Source of the DNA: Formosimonas limnophila
GTDB taxonomy: Bacteria > Pseudomonadota > Gammaproteobacteria > Burkholderiales > Burkholderiaceae
Direction of reading: 5' to 3'
NCBI RefSeq assembly: GCF_014652675.1
Contig: NZ_BMZG01000005.1
Coordinates: 124,001 to 188,000 of the forward strand
DNA: 64,000 bases
A program made the translations under genes and the position numbers. The notes beneath the pieces are model-generated. The model had not been told where the DNA came from. It worked only from the letters and a program-made list of their open reading frames with translations, and searched no databases. Positions 46,370 through 55,176 of the stretch are shown here, piece after piece. Within the stretch, counting starts at the first letter, position 1, and each line of letters opens with the position of its first letter.

Positions 46370-47407
46370 TTGAGGATTTTGTATGGGGTTCAGACAACAG
46401 GTAATGGACACATCAGTCGTTCGCGTTTGATGGTGTCAGCATTAAAAGTGCAAGGGCATTCTGTGACCACTTTGTTCAGTGGTTTGGGTTGTCCCAAATT
46501 TTGGGATTATTCGGTGTTTGAGCCGTTTTCCCAAGCACATGGACTGACCTTTATGACATCTAATGGGCAAATTGATTATGGTCAAACCATACGTTACGCA
46601 AAACCTCGTGTGTTATTCAATGACATAAAGGCCCTAGATGTGAGCCAATACGATGTGGTGATTTCCGATTTTGAGCCCATTACAGCATGGGCGGCGCATC
46701 GCCAAAAAATCCCCAGTGTCGGTATTTCGCACCAAGAGGCTTTTCGCTACGAGATCCCTAAACGAAGCGGCCAAGTATCCGCACGCGCCATCATGCGTTA
46801 TTACGCGCCGACCAAGCACTCTATTGGTTTGCACTGGCATCATTTTAACCAACCGATTTTGCCGCCGATTATTGACACCACGCTTGAAGTATCTGAGCTG
46901 GATGCGTCAATGATTTTGGTGTATCTGCCTTTCGAGAGTCGTGAGGTGGTGGTGGGGCTTCTTCGGCGTTTTGATCGACATGTTTTTCGTGTCTATTGTG
47001 ATGTGGCTGAGATACAGCATATTGACAATATTTAGCTTTGCCCCTTTCATCGAGGTAACTTCTTGAGTGATTTGCGCTCTTGTTCTGGTGTGATTTGTCA
47101 GGCAGGCTTTGAGTTGCCCAGTGAGGCGTTGCATCTTGGCAAAAAACTGTTGGTCAAGCCACTGCACCGTCAATATGAGCAATTGTCCAACGCGACAGGG
47201 TTGGTGCAGCAAAAGCTGGGATGGTCCATGGAGCATTTGGATGCAGGCGCCATCAATAGCTTTTTGTCAGCCGATTCGATTGAGCCGATGCGCTATCCGA
47301 ATGTGGCGCAGGTGATTGCACAGTGGATTGGGCGGGCAGACTTGGCTGCACCGCAAGCGCATTTGCCTTTGGTCAACCAGTTATGGGAGGATTATGAACA
47401 CGTATGA
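46370..47407 (+). pseudogene. glycosyltransferase (TIGR00661/MJ1255-like) with an in-frame TAG
   Basis: A two-domain glycosyltransferase of about 345 residues. The N-terminal domain starts RILYGVQTTGNGHISRSRLM with the glycine-rich loop and continues VISDFEPITAWAAH and VGISHQEAFRYEIP. The C-terminal donor domain reads SCSGVICQAGFELPSEALHL and GKKLLVKPLHRQYEQL. The two halves are in one phase, broken by a single TAG at 47033-47035 within QHIDNI-stop-LCPFHRG. The TTG at 46370 has AAGGAG 7 bases upstream; a GTG at 46346 is an alternative. The next gene starts inside its last codons. It may use diacylglycerol as acceptor, by analogy with glycosyltransferases paired with PlcP in phosphate-starved bacteria; this is inferred from context, not sequence. 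Confidence 0.7.
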
Positions 47408-48272
47408 TTTGCCAAAAGAATGGCTCTTCAACCATTCACCAGAGCCACAAGACGATGAGGCGGCTCTCAAGGTGCGCACAGTATTCATCTCGGACATCCA
47501 TTTGGGGACAAAAGGTTGTCAGGCGGCGGTGTTGTTGGATTTTTTGAAGGATTGTGATGCGCAGATGTACTATCTGATCGATGACATTGTTGATGGTTGG
47601 CGTCTGAAACGGTCGTGGTACTGGCCGCGCTTACACAATGATGTGGTGCAAAAACTCCTCCGCAAAGCCCGAAAAGGCGCGCAAGTGTATTATGTTCCGG
47701 GCAATCACGATGAGTTTTTACGCGCTTATGATGGTTTGGCTTTTGGTGATATTGAGGTTCGACAGGAAATGATTCACTTAACCGCCGATGGCCGAAGGCT
47801 ACTGGTGCTCCATGGTGACCAATACGATAATGTGGTGTTGTATTCAAAATGGCTGGCTTTTCTTGGAGACAAAGCATATGAGTTATTGCTGCGTTTAAAT
47901 CGCCCCATTAATCGAATACGTGGTTGGTTTGGTTTGTCACACTGGTCTTTGTCGGCATATCTGAAGCTCAAGGTCAAAAATGCGGTCAGCTATATTTCTT
48001 GTTTTGAGCAAGTCGTGGCCAATGATGCCAAAGACAAAGGCGTTGATGGTGTGGTGTGTGGCCATATTCACCATGCTGAAATCAGAGACATTGATGGCAT
48101 CATCTACTACAACGATGGTGATTGGGTCGAGAGCTGCACGGCACTCGTGGAACACTTTGACGGCTCGATGGAAATTATTCGTTGGTTAGATGTGTACAAT
48201 CAACGAATTAAAAAGGCTTTAAAGGGCGAGATGAGTGTGACGCAAACCGTGCGTGAGGCATCTGTGGTTTGA
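47394..48272 (+). CDS. calcineurin-like metallophosphoesterase, PlcP / UDP-2,3-diacylglucosamine diphosphatase-like
   Basis: A 292-residue phosphoesterase. Metal motifs in order: FISDIHLGTKGCQA (D-x-H), YLIDDIVDGW (normally GD-x-x-D), VPGNHDEFL (GNHD), LHGDQYD (HGD) and CGHIHHAEI (GHxH). Length and motifs resemble PlcP, the phosphate-starvation phospholipase C of alphaproteobacteria, as much as LpxH-like enzymes. The Pho box upstream of the operon and the paired glycosyltransferase favour the PlcP reading. The Gly of the GD motif is replaced by Asp, keeping the metal-ligand Asp. ATG at 47394 has GGAGG upstream and overlaps the glycosyltransferase stop by 14 bases. Confidence 0.8.
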   Translation: MNTYDLPKEWLFNHSPEPQDDEAALKVRTVFISDIHLGTKGCQAAVLLDFLKDCDAQMYYLIDDIVDGWRLKRSWYWPRLHNDVVQKLLRKARKGAQVYYVPGNHDEFLRAYDGLAFGDIEVRQEMIHLTADGRRLLVLHGDQYDNVVLYSKWLAFLGDKAYELLLRLNRPINRIRGWFGLSHWSLSAYLKLKVKNAVSYISCFEQVVANDAKDKGVDGVVCGHIHHAEIRDIDGIIYYNDGDWVESCTALVEHFDGSMEIIRWLDVYNQRIKKALKGEMSVTQTVREASVV

Positions 48273-48314
48273 TGGTTTGCAGTGTTGGTGAGTCGTATTT
48301 TTGTGTGATGAGTG

Positions 48315-48339
48315 GCAAGCCTTGATGGCTTGCTTTTTT
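48315..48339 (+). terminator. terminator of the phosphoesterase operon
   Basis: GCAAGCC-TTGAT-GGCTTGC followed by six T; 7-bp perfect stem, 42 bases after the phosphoesterase stop. The remaining 340 bases to mraZ are non-coding and hold the dcw promoter region. Confidence 0.8.
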
Positions 48340-48505
48340 GTGGCTTTTTGCATGAAAGATCAAGACGACTTGATTGGATTGAGGTCTTCAGTTTCTACTT
48401 TTACAACAAACGATAACCGCATGATAAATAACAATAAAATTTTTATGTTTGTCTTTTGAAAATCATGTAAGTCATTGTCTTTATTGAAAAAAACAGCTCT
48501 TGCGC

Positions 48506-48534
48506 TTGACTTGTCTATATAGCTGCCGTAAAGT
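48506..48534 (+). promoter_or_regulatory. putative dcw operon promoter (Pmra)
   Basis: TTGACT (48506-48511) and TAAAGT (48529-48534) are separated by 17 bases. The -10 matches the consensus at four of six positions. It overlaps the first MraZ-type repeat, so MraZ could block it. The mraZ start lies 147 bases further on. Confidence 0.5.
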
Positions 48535-48572
48535 GGCGAAAAGTGTCAAAAAGTGGGTGTTTGTGGGCGTTT
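48533..48572 (+). promoter_or_regulatory. MraZ-binding repeats
   Basis: Four units on an exact 10-base period: GTGGCGAAAA, GTGTCAAAAA, GTGGGTGTTT, GTGGGCGTTT. This is the layout of MraZ boxes (GTGG-type repeats spaced by one helical turn) found before mraZ in many bacteria, through which MraZ represses its own operon. Confidence 0.7.
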
Positions 48573-48681
48573 TGGTGTTGCTCTTTAACTCAAGCCGAGT
48601 TTTGAGCGCATTTTACACCAACTGGCATTTAAACTCCTTTATTTTGATTCAAAAGTCGTTTATTTCATAAAAGCCATCAAC

Positions 48682-49110
48682 ATGTACCAAGGTATTTCAG
48701 CATTGGCGTTGGATGCGAAAGGTCGGATGCTCATTCCGACCAAGTATCGTGACGCACTCGCCGTGCAGTGCGAAGGTCAGCTCACGCTGACTCGGCACCC
48801 CCACGGCTGTTTGCTGTTGTTGCCTCGGACCGTGTGGCATGAAATGCGCCGCGATATCATGGCTTGGCCGATGTCTGCGCGTGCTTGGCAGCGAATTTTT
48901 ATGGGCAATGCAACCGACGTGGATGTTGATAGTGCGGGCCGAATTTTGGTATCGCCTGAGTTGCGGGCAGCCACTGGCTTGACCAAAGATGTTGTGCTGT
49001 TGGGGATTGGTTCTCATTTTGAGATTTGGGATGCCGCTGCGCACGCAGAGCAGGAAGCGGCTGCATTGGCGCAGGGCATGCCTGCTGCACTTGACGGCTT
49101 TAGTTTTTGA
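48682..49110 (+). CDS. mraZ: transcriptional regulator MraZ
   Basis: First gene of the dcw cluster, an AbrB-like DNA-binding protein that controls its own operon. 142 residues with the two characteristic copies of the fold: [17 protein letters not shown] near residue 11 and [19 protein letters not shown] near 75. It starts [14 protein letters not shown], as in other MraZ proteins. Four MraZ-type boxes lie upstream. The stop overlaps the rsmH start (TGATG). Confidence 0.95.
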   Translation: MYQGISALALDAKGRMLIPTKYRDALAVQCEGQLTLTRHPHGCLLLLPRTVWHEMRRDIMAWPMSARAWQRIFMGNATDVDVDSAGRILVSPELRAATGLTKDVVLLGIGSHFEIWDAAAHAEQEAAALAQGMPAALDGFSF

Positions 49111-50048
49111 TGAGCGCATCTGACGTTACCGAGGTGCATACACATGTGACAGTGATGTTGCACGAGGCTGTTGATGGTTTGAATATTCGCCCTGAAGGTG
49201 TTTATGTCGATGGAACGTTCGGTCGTGGTGGGCATGCTAGGCTAATTTTGTCTCGGTTGTATGATCGCGGTCAGCTGTGGGTGTTTGACAAAGATCCGCG
49301 TGCTGTAGCGGTGGCGAAGGCCTTGGCGGCTCAAGATGCCAGAGTACATGTGGTGCACGATAGCTTCACCAGTGTGTCGGAGCATTTGACGGCAGGCAGT
49401 GTGGATGGTGTTTTGCTGGATTTGGGCGTGAGTTCGCCGCAGATCGATGATGCACAGCGTGGGTTCAGCTTCCGATTTGACGGGCCACTCGATATGCGTA
49501 TGGATGACACGCGTGGTGTGAGTGCTGCAGAGTGGTTGAGGACAGTTGATGAAAAGGAACTGGCGCGCGTGATCCGTGAGTATGGTGAAGAGCGTTATGC
49601 CAATGGTGTGGCACGAGCGATAGTGCAACGTCGTGCCATTGAGCCGTTTGAGCGTACGGCTGACTTGGCTAATGTTGTGGCTGGTGCGGTTCGTGGCTAT
49701 GAGAAGGGTCAAAACCCAGCGACACGTACTTTTCAGGCGATACGAATTGCGGTCAATCGTGAATTAAGCGACGTGGCTGAGGTGCTGGAGGCAGCTTTAT
49801 CGGTGCTCAAGCAGTTTGGTCGTCTGTCAGTGATTAGTTTTCACTCGTTAGAGGATCGATTGGTGAAGCAATTCATTGCTAAATATGCCAAACAAGATCC
49901 ACGTTTGGCTAAATTGCCATTGCGTGAAGATCAACTACCCGTTCTCGCGCTCAAGGATTTGGGTAAACAAAAGCCCAGTCAAAATGAGGTAGAAACGAAC
50001 CCACGTGCGCGTTCTGCAATGTTGCGTGTGGCGGAAAAAAGAATTTAA
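49110..50048 (+). CDS. rsmH: 16S rRNA (cytosine1402-N4)-methyltransferase RsmH
   Basis: Also called MraW. About 312 residues. The SAM-binding part has [32 protein letters not shown] and [25 protein letters not shown] and RRFSF-like [16 protein letters not shown] follow. The C-terminal helical domain includes [18 protein letters not shown] and [16 protein letters not shown]. The ATG at 49110 shares its A with the mraZ stop. Confidence 0.95.
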   Translation: MSASDVTEVHTHVTVMLHEAVDGLNIRPEGVYVDGTFGRGGHARLILSRLYDRGQLWVFDKDPRAVAVAKALAAQDARVHVVHDSFTSVSEHLTAGSVDGVLLDLGVSSPQIDDAQRGFSFRFDGPLDMRMDDTRGVSAAEWLRTVDEKELARVIREYGEERYANGVARAIVQRRAIEPFERTADLANVVAGAVRGYEKGQNPATRTFQAIRIAVNRELSDVAEVLEAALSVLKQFGRLSVISFHSLEDRLVKQFIAKYAKQDPRLAKLPLREDQLPVLALKDLGKQKPSQNEVETNPRARSAMLRVAEKRI

Positions 50049-50124
50049 ACAGTTTTTGTGCACTGATTTTTATCAAAGCATTTTTTATCTTTTATAAAAA
50101 GATGTTTTATGGACAGAGGTTTTC

Positions 50125-50433
50125 ATGTTGGCTTGGCGTACCACTTTGTTGTTATTGGCTGCTGTCATTGCGTGTGCAATGGCTGTGGTCAACGTGCGCT
50201 ATCAAAGTCGTAGCCTCAATTCAGAGCTTGAGAAAGTTCGCCAACAAGAGCAACAACTACAAGTGGAGTGGAGTACATGGCAGGTGCAGCAAGTTGCCGC
50301 TTCAAAAAATGATCGCATCGCCAATCTGGTCTCCAAGCAAGACATGCAGCGCGTCGATCCAAGTGTCACTTATTATATGACGCCTGCAACAGCTGCGCCA
50401 TCTGGTCCATCGACTACAGGAGCGGCGCCATGA
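50125..50433 (+). CDS. ftsL: cell division protein FtsL
   Basis: A 102-residue bitopic membrane protein of the FtsQLB complex. A short cytoplasmic N-terminus precedes one membrane helix (about 5-24, TTLLLLAAVIACAMAVVNV). A periplasmic coiled coil follows (about 27-65, LNSELEKVRQQEQQLQVEW). The tail is Ala/Pro/Thr-rich. Identified by size, topology and position between rsmH and ftsI. The stop overlaps the ftsI start by ATGA. Confidence 0.88.
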   Translation: MLAWRTTLLLLAAVIACAMAVVNVRYQSRSLNSELEKVRQQEQQLQVEWSTWQVQQVAASKNDRIANLVSKQDMQRVDPSVTYYMTPATAAPSGPSTTGAAP

Positions 50434-52175
50434 ATCGAATGCGTCATCCTAATACAACAACGCCAGTGCCGAAGCTTGAGGCTTGGCGTTCTAGTTTTTT
50501 ATTGGCTGCCATTATGTTGGCAATGGTGGTTTTGGCGCTTTGGGCTGTCTGGCTTCAACTCATCAATAATGATTTTTTGCAGGGCAAGGGCGAGGCGCGT
50601 TATTCACGATTGCTTGAGATATCTGCACCACGTGGAAAAATTTATGACCGCAATATGGTGATTTTGGCATCCAACATTCCCGCGCGCGCGATTTGGGTGA
50701 TTCCCGAAGAAGCTCAGCAAATGAGTGCAGCGCAAGAGGCCAGTCTGGCCAGATTGCTCGACATCAGTCCTGCAGATATTCGTAAAAAAGTGAGTAAGGA
50801 TGATAAGCGATTTGTTTATTTGCGTCGTCAGGTGTCGCAAGAAGTTGCTGATCAAATCAAGGCATTAAACATCAAAGGCTTGTACTCACAAAAAGAAGTG
50901 AAGCGTGATTATCCGCAAGGTGAGCTTTTTGCGCATTTAACGGGCTTTACCAACATCGAAGGCGTTGGTCAAGATGGTATGGAATTAGTCAAAGAAAAAA
51001 CCATTGAAGGTGTTAAAGGCTCTCGCAAAGTTTTACGAGATCGCATCGGCAATGTGATTGAAGACGAAGGTATTGTTAAGCAAGCTGAGCCTGGTGAGGA
51101 TGTCGTGCTTTCATTAGATGCACGGGTGCAGTACATCGTATTCAATGCTTTGCGTGATGTAGTGGATAACCAAAATGCAAAAAGTGCATCGGCTATGGTG
51201 GTTGATACACAGACGGGCGAAGTTCTGGCTTTGAGCAACTACCCCGCTTATGACCCTAATAAACGTTCGGCACTCACAGGTGATCAATTGCGTAATCGAG
51301 CGTTCACGGATTTGTTTGAGCCTGGCTCTACCTTAAAGCCTTTTGCTGTGGCACAAGCCATGGAGAGAAAGCTGGTGACGCCCTCTTCGATCATTGACGC
51401 ACAAGGCGGCAAAATGACCATTGGCACGGCGACCATCAGCGACTCCCATGCCAATGGCGCTTTGACGGTAGAACAGGTTATTCAAAAATCATCGAATATC
51501 GGCACCAGCAAAATTGCGCTGAAAATAGACAAGTGCGACATGTGGAGCATGTTTGATAACTTGGGTTTTACCAAAGCTTATAAAGACATTCAATTCCCAG
51601 GCATAGTCCCAGGTCTGGTAAGGCCATGTAAAAGTTGGAAGCCCATTGAGCAAGCAACGATGTCTTATGGTCATGGCATTGCACTATCTTTGCTCCAGTT
51701 GACGCATGCCTACACTGCGTTTGCACGTGATGGAGAGATGGTTCCTTTGACTTTGATCAAACGAAGCAGTAATGAAGCGGTTGAGGGTACGCGGATATTT
51801 TCGCCAGAAACAGCCATTGCCATGCGCAAGATGATGGAAAAAGTCACCGAGCCTGGTGGAACGGCTTTAAAAGCGCAAGTGATCGGCTATCGTGTCGCTG
51901 GTAAGACAGGTACGGCCTACAAAGTAGAAGGTAATGGTTATAACAAAAGCAAATACGTCGCGTCTTTTGCAGGCTTAGCACCTGTTTCTCGCCCACGGAT
52001 TGTGGTCGCTGTGATTGTCGATGAGCCGCCAAAGGGTAACCACTTTGGTGGGCAAATTGCAGCCCCTGTTTTTAGTCAAATTGTTTCTGAAACGTTGCGC
52101 ACGCTATCGATAGCGCCTGATGCGCCCTATAAAACATCCATCAATACGGATAGTGTGACTGAGGAAGTCTTCTGA
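50430..52175 (+). CDS. ftsI: peptidoglycan D,D-transpeptidase FtsI (PBP3)
   Basis: The septal transpeptidase. 581 residues: cytoplasmic tail, one membrane helix (about 20-40), pedestal domain (about 60-220, with SAPRGKIYDRN) and penicillin-binding domain. Active-site motifs: Ser in EPGSTLKPFAV (SxxK), SSN in QKSSNIGTSK, and KTG in VAGKTGTAYK. It works with FtsW, encoded downstream. Overlaps ftsL and murE. Confidence 0.96.
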   Translation: MNRMRHPNTTTPVPKLEAWRSSFLLAAIMLAMVVLALWAVWLQLINNDFLQGKGEARYSRLLEISAPRGKIYDRNMVILASNIPARAIWVIPEEAQQMSAAQEASLARLLDISPADIRKKVSKDDKRFVYLRRQVSQEVADQIKALNIKGLYSQKEVKRDYPQGELFAHLTGFTNIEGVGQDGMELVKEKTIEGVKGSRKVLRDRIGNVIEDEGIVKQAEPGEDVVLSLDARVQYIVFNALRDVVDNQNAKSASAMVVDTQTGEVLALSNYPAYDPNKRSALTGDQLRNRAFTDLFEPGSTLKPFAVAQAMERKLVTPSSIIDAQGGKMTIGTATISDSHANGALTVEQVIQKSSNIGTSKIALKIDKCDMWSMFDNLGFTKAYKDIQFPGIVPGLVRPCKSWKPIEQATMSYGHGIALSLLQLTHAYTAFARDGEMVPLTLIKRSSNEAVEGTRIFSPETAIAMRKMMEKVTEPGGTALKAQVIGYRVAGKTGTAYKVEGNGYNKSKYVASFAGLAPVSRPRIVVAVIVDEPPKGNHFGGQIAAPVFSQIVSETLRTLSIAPDAPYKTSINTDSVTEEVF

Positions 52176-53755
52176 TGAGTCGTGAGCAAAACCTAGCCCG
52201 TTTTCGAGAATTAGAGCGAACCAATGGCTTGCAGCCGAGCGAGCAGCAAAGTTGTGACGATGTGGTGACATGGTTACATCGGCAAGGCTTGACTGCAGAA
52301 GGCGGGCATCGCTTGTCGAGTGATTCTCGGGCATTGAGTGAAGGAGATGTGTTTGTTGCCTATGCGTTTGATGGACAACATGACGGTCGTGATCATCTGG
52401 CTTCGGCTTTGAGTAAAAATGTTGGCGCAGTTTTGTGGCAAGCTGGCCGAGAGATAAACACTGATGCGCCTCATCGTGTTCTAGAGCGATTGAACCAATA
52501 CGCAGGGCATATTGCCCACAATTATTATCAAGCACCTTCTGATGCGATGGCTGTGATTGCCATCACAGGGACCAATGGCAAAACGTCTAGCGCACAATGG
52601 CTGGCTCAGTTACTCAACGCCAGTGGACAGCGTTGCGCGATTATGGGGACTCTTGGTGTTGGCTTTGTTGGCGCTATGAGAGAAACGGGTTTCACCACGC
52701 CCCAAGCGATAGAAGTACATGGGCTGTTGCACCAGCTTCGCGAAGAAAATGCTCAGGCTGTAGCCATGGAAGTCTCATCTCATGCTTTAGAGCAAGGTCG
52801 AGTCAATGGTGTGGATTTTAATGTAGCCCTGTTCACTAATTTATCTCGCGATCACCTTGATTACCACGGCGGTATGGATGAATATGAAGCGGCCAAAGCG
52901 AAGCTGTTTACTTGGCAAGGTTTGAAAGTCGCTGTCATCAATACGGATGATGAGGCTGGGATGCGTATGGCGCAAATCGCAAACGCAAATGACATTCGTG
53001 TGATTGGCTATGGTGTTGAGCCTGAGCCGATTGGTGTCTCTATGTATTTGCGCGCCACGGATATTAATCAGTCAGGAGCATGCACCACCTTTGTGGTTGG
53101 TGCTCGCGGCGAGCAGCATCATGTGCAAAGCCGTTTGGTCGGTCAATTCAACGTGATGAATTTGCTCGGTGTGCTGGGTGTGATGACAGCGATGGGGTAT
53201 GGCTTAGAAGTGGTGGTGCCTCTGTGTGCGGATATTGAAGCGGCACCTGGAAGGATGCAGCGGTTTGGCGGTGAGGATACACCGTTGGTGGTGGTTGATT
53301 TTGCACACACGCCCGACGCTCTGGATAAAACTTTAGTGGCATTACAAGCAATTGCCAAACAACGGGCAGGTCGGTTGACCTGCGTGTTTGGTTGTGGTGG
53401 TGACAGAGATGCGGGTAAGCGACCGCAGATGGGGCGAATTGCGGCTGAGCGTTCGGATTGTGTTTGGGTCACCTCTGACAACCCTCGCACAGAAAATCCT
53501 GATGACATTCTCGCCCAGATTCGTGTCGGTGTTGATGAAGTCAAGCGTGCGAATTTGAGTGTTCACCAAGAAGTTGATAGGCGATTGGCCATCAATCAAG
53601 CAGTTAGCGAAGCATGCAATCAAGACGTTATTTTGATTGCGGGTAAAGGCCACGAGGCTTATCAAGACATCATGGGTGTGAAGCACCCTTATTCGGATTT
53701 AGAACAAGTCGCCGCGGCACTCGCTGCTCGCGCATCTTTGAGTGAGAAAGAGTGA
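52175..53755 (+). CDS. murE: UDP-MurNAc-L-Ala-D-Glu:meso-diaminopimelate ligase
   Basis: Adds the third residue of the stem peptide. 526 residues, three Mur-ligase domains. ATP loop ITGTNGKTSSAQWLAQLL near residue 130; ATTPGR-type linker APGRMQRFGG; the DNPRTENP motif of the C-terminal domain selects meso-diaminopimelate rather than lysine. An N-terminal extension of about 25 residues precedes the first conserved strand. The start shares one base with the ftsI stop. Confidence 0.95.
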   Translation: MSREQNLARFRELERTNGLQPSEQQSCDDVVTWLHRQGLTAEGGHRLSSDSRALSEGDVFVAYAFDGQHDGRDHLASALSKNVGAVLWQAGREINTDAPHRVLERLNQYAGHIAHNYYQAPSDAMAVIAITGTNGKTSSAQWLAQLLNASGQRCAIMGTLGVGFVGAMRETGFTTPQAIEVHGLLHQLREENAQAVAMEVSSHALEQGRVNGVDFNVALFTNLSRDHLDYHGGMDEYEAAKAKLFTWQGLKVAVINTDDEAGMRMAQIANANDIRVIGYGVEPEPIGVSMYLRATDINQSGACTTFVVGARGEQHHVQSRLVGQFNVMNLLGVLGVMTAMGYGLEVVVPLCADIEAAPGRMQRFGGEDTPLVVVDFAHTPDALDKTLVALQAIAKQRAGRLTCVFGCGGDRDAGKRPQMGRIAAERSDCVWVTSDNPRTENPDDILAQIRVGVDEVKRANLSVHQEVDRRLAINQAVSEACNQDVILIAGKGHEAYQDIMGVKHPYSDLEQVAAALAARASLSEKE

Positions 53756-55161
53756 ACACCATGAATGCATTTATGTCTCATCTTGCGCAAGTGGCCACAT
53801 GGGTTGATGGTCAGCTCGGCGATGCATCGCAAGGCGATGCGGTTTTTGAGCAAGTAAGTACCGACACGCGCACCTTGGGTGCAGGCGATTTATTCATTGC
53901 ACTCAAAGGCGAGCGATTTGACGCACATGAGTTTTTAAACCAGTTGCAAAAAGGTCAAGTGGCCGCAGTGATTGCGGAGCGTGTGCCTACTGGATTTCAG
54001 TTGCCATATGTTTTGGTGAAGGACACACGCCTTGCATTACAGGATCTGGCCAAGCACTGGCGCACTCAATTCGATTTGCCGCTCGCTGTGATTACGGGTA
54101 GCAATGGCAAAACCACCGTTAAGGAAATGCTCGCTGCGATAACCCAAGCGGCATACCCAAATGCGTCGCTGGCCACGCGTGGTAATCTAAACAATGACAT
54201 TGGTTTGCCTTTGACATTGTTGCAATTAACTGCGCAACACAAAGCCGCTGTAATTGAGCTGGGCATGAATCACGCAGGAGAAACTGCGCAACTCGCGCCC
54301 ATCACCGCACCGAACGTGGTGGTGATTAACAATGCACAGCGCGAGCACCAAGAATTCATGCAAACCGTGACAGCCGTGGCACACGAGCATGCGGATGCGC
54401 TACTTGCTTTGCCTGATGGCGGAGCAGCAGTATTTCCAGCTGATGATGAGCATGCCTACATCTGGCGTGAGTTGGCTCAGTCACGAGGGCTGCAAGTGTT
54501 TGATTTTTCGCTGGATGAGGCATCGACTGCCCCATTCACGGCGAGGTTTGAGATGGGCATCCATGCCAGTACGGTTCAGCTGATTACTCCGATGGGGCAA
54601 TGCACCACACAAATCAACATCCCTGGCATACACAACGTGCACAACGCGTTGGCTGCGTGTGCGGCCGCATGTGCAATGAACATAGGTTTAGACAAAATTG
54701 CCAAAGGCTTGGCGGACTTTGTCCCAGCCAAAGGACGTTTACAAACTTACTCTCTGGGTGGTGGCGTGACGTTGATTGACGATACGTACAATGCCAATCC
54801 TGATTCGGTTCGTGCAGCGATTGATGTACTTGCTGGCAGTATTGGCCGCAAGATATTGGTGTTGGGTGATATGGGCGAAGTAGGTGAGCAGGGTCAAGCG
54901 TTTCACGAAGAAATCGGCGCTTATGCACGCAGCTGCGGCATCCATGTTTTTCTTGCTGCGGGCGACCTGATGAAATTTGCTGTGGCAGCTTATGGACATG
55001 GCGCCTGGCACTTCCACGATGTGTTGGCGATTCCCTCTGTATTGGCCGATGAGCTGACTCGCGGCGCGGCCACGGTATTGGTCAAAGGTTCAAGATTCAT
55101 GGGCATGGAGCGCGTGGTGCAGCCGCTACTCGATGTGACCAAACAAAAAACGGCTGTTTAA
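53752..55161 (+). CDS. murF: UDP-MurNAc-tripeptide D-Ala-D-Ala ligase
   Basis: Completes the pentapeptide precursor. 469 residues from a GTG that overlaps the murE stop (GTGA); an ATG three codons on is equally possible. Motifs: STDTRTLGAGDLFIALKGER, the ATP loop VITGSNGKTTVKEML, NLNNDIGLPLTLL and DDTYNANPDSV in the C-terminal domain. Confidence 0.95.
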   Translation: MNTMNAFMSHLAQVATWVDGQLGDASQGDAVFEQVSTDTRTLGAGDLFIALKGERFDAHEFLNQLQKGQVAAVIAERVPTGFQLPYVLVKDTRLALQDLAKHWRTQFDLPLAVITGSNGKTTVKEMLAAITQAAYPNASLATRGNLNNDIGLPLTLLQLTAQHKAAVIELGMNHAGETAQLAPITAPNVVVINNAQREHQEFMQTVTAVAHEHADALLALPDGGAAVFPADDEHAYIWRELAQSRGLQVFDFSLDEASTAPFTARFEMGIHASTVQLITPMGQCTTQINIPGIHNVHNALAACAAACAMNIGLDKIAKGLADFVPAKGRLQTYSLGGGVTLIDDTYNANPDSVRAAIDVLAGSIGRKILVLGDMGEVGEQGQAFHEEIGAYARSCGIHVFLAAGDLMKFAVAAYGHGAWHFHDVLAIPSVLADELTRGAATVLVKGSRFMGMERVVQPLLDVTKQKTAV

Positions 55162-55176
55162 AAAAGGAAGACAAAC

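Noticed and set aside
47033-47035. TAG as pyrrolysine or programmed readthrough
   Set aside because: No supporting context, and no tRNA-Pyl expected in this group; a plain nonsense mutation or sequencing error is simpler.
49242-49712. 156-codon minus-strand frame
   Set aside because: Antisense to rsmH with no start signals.
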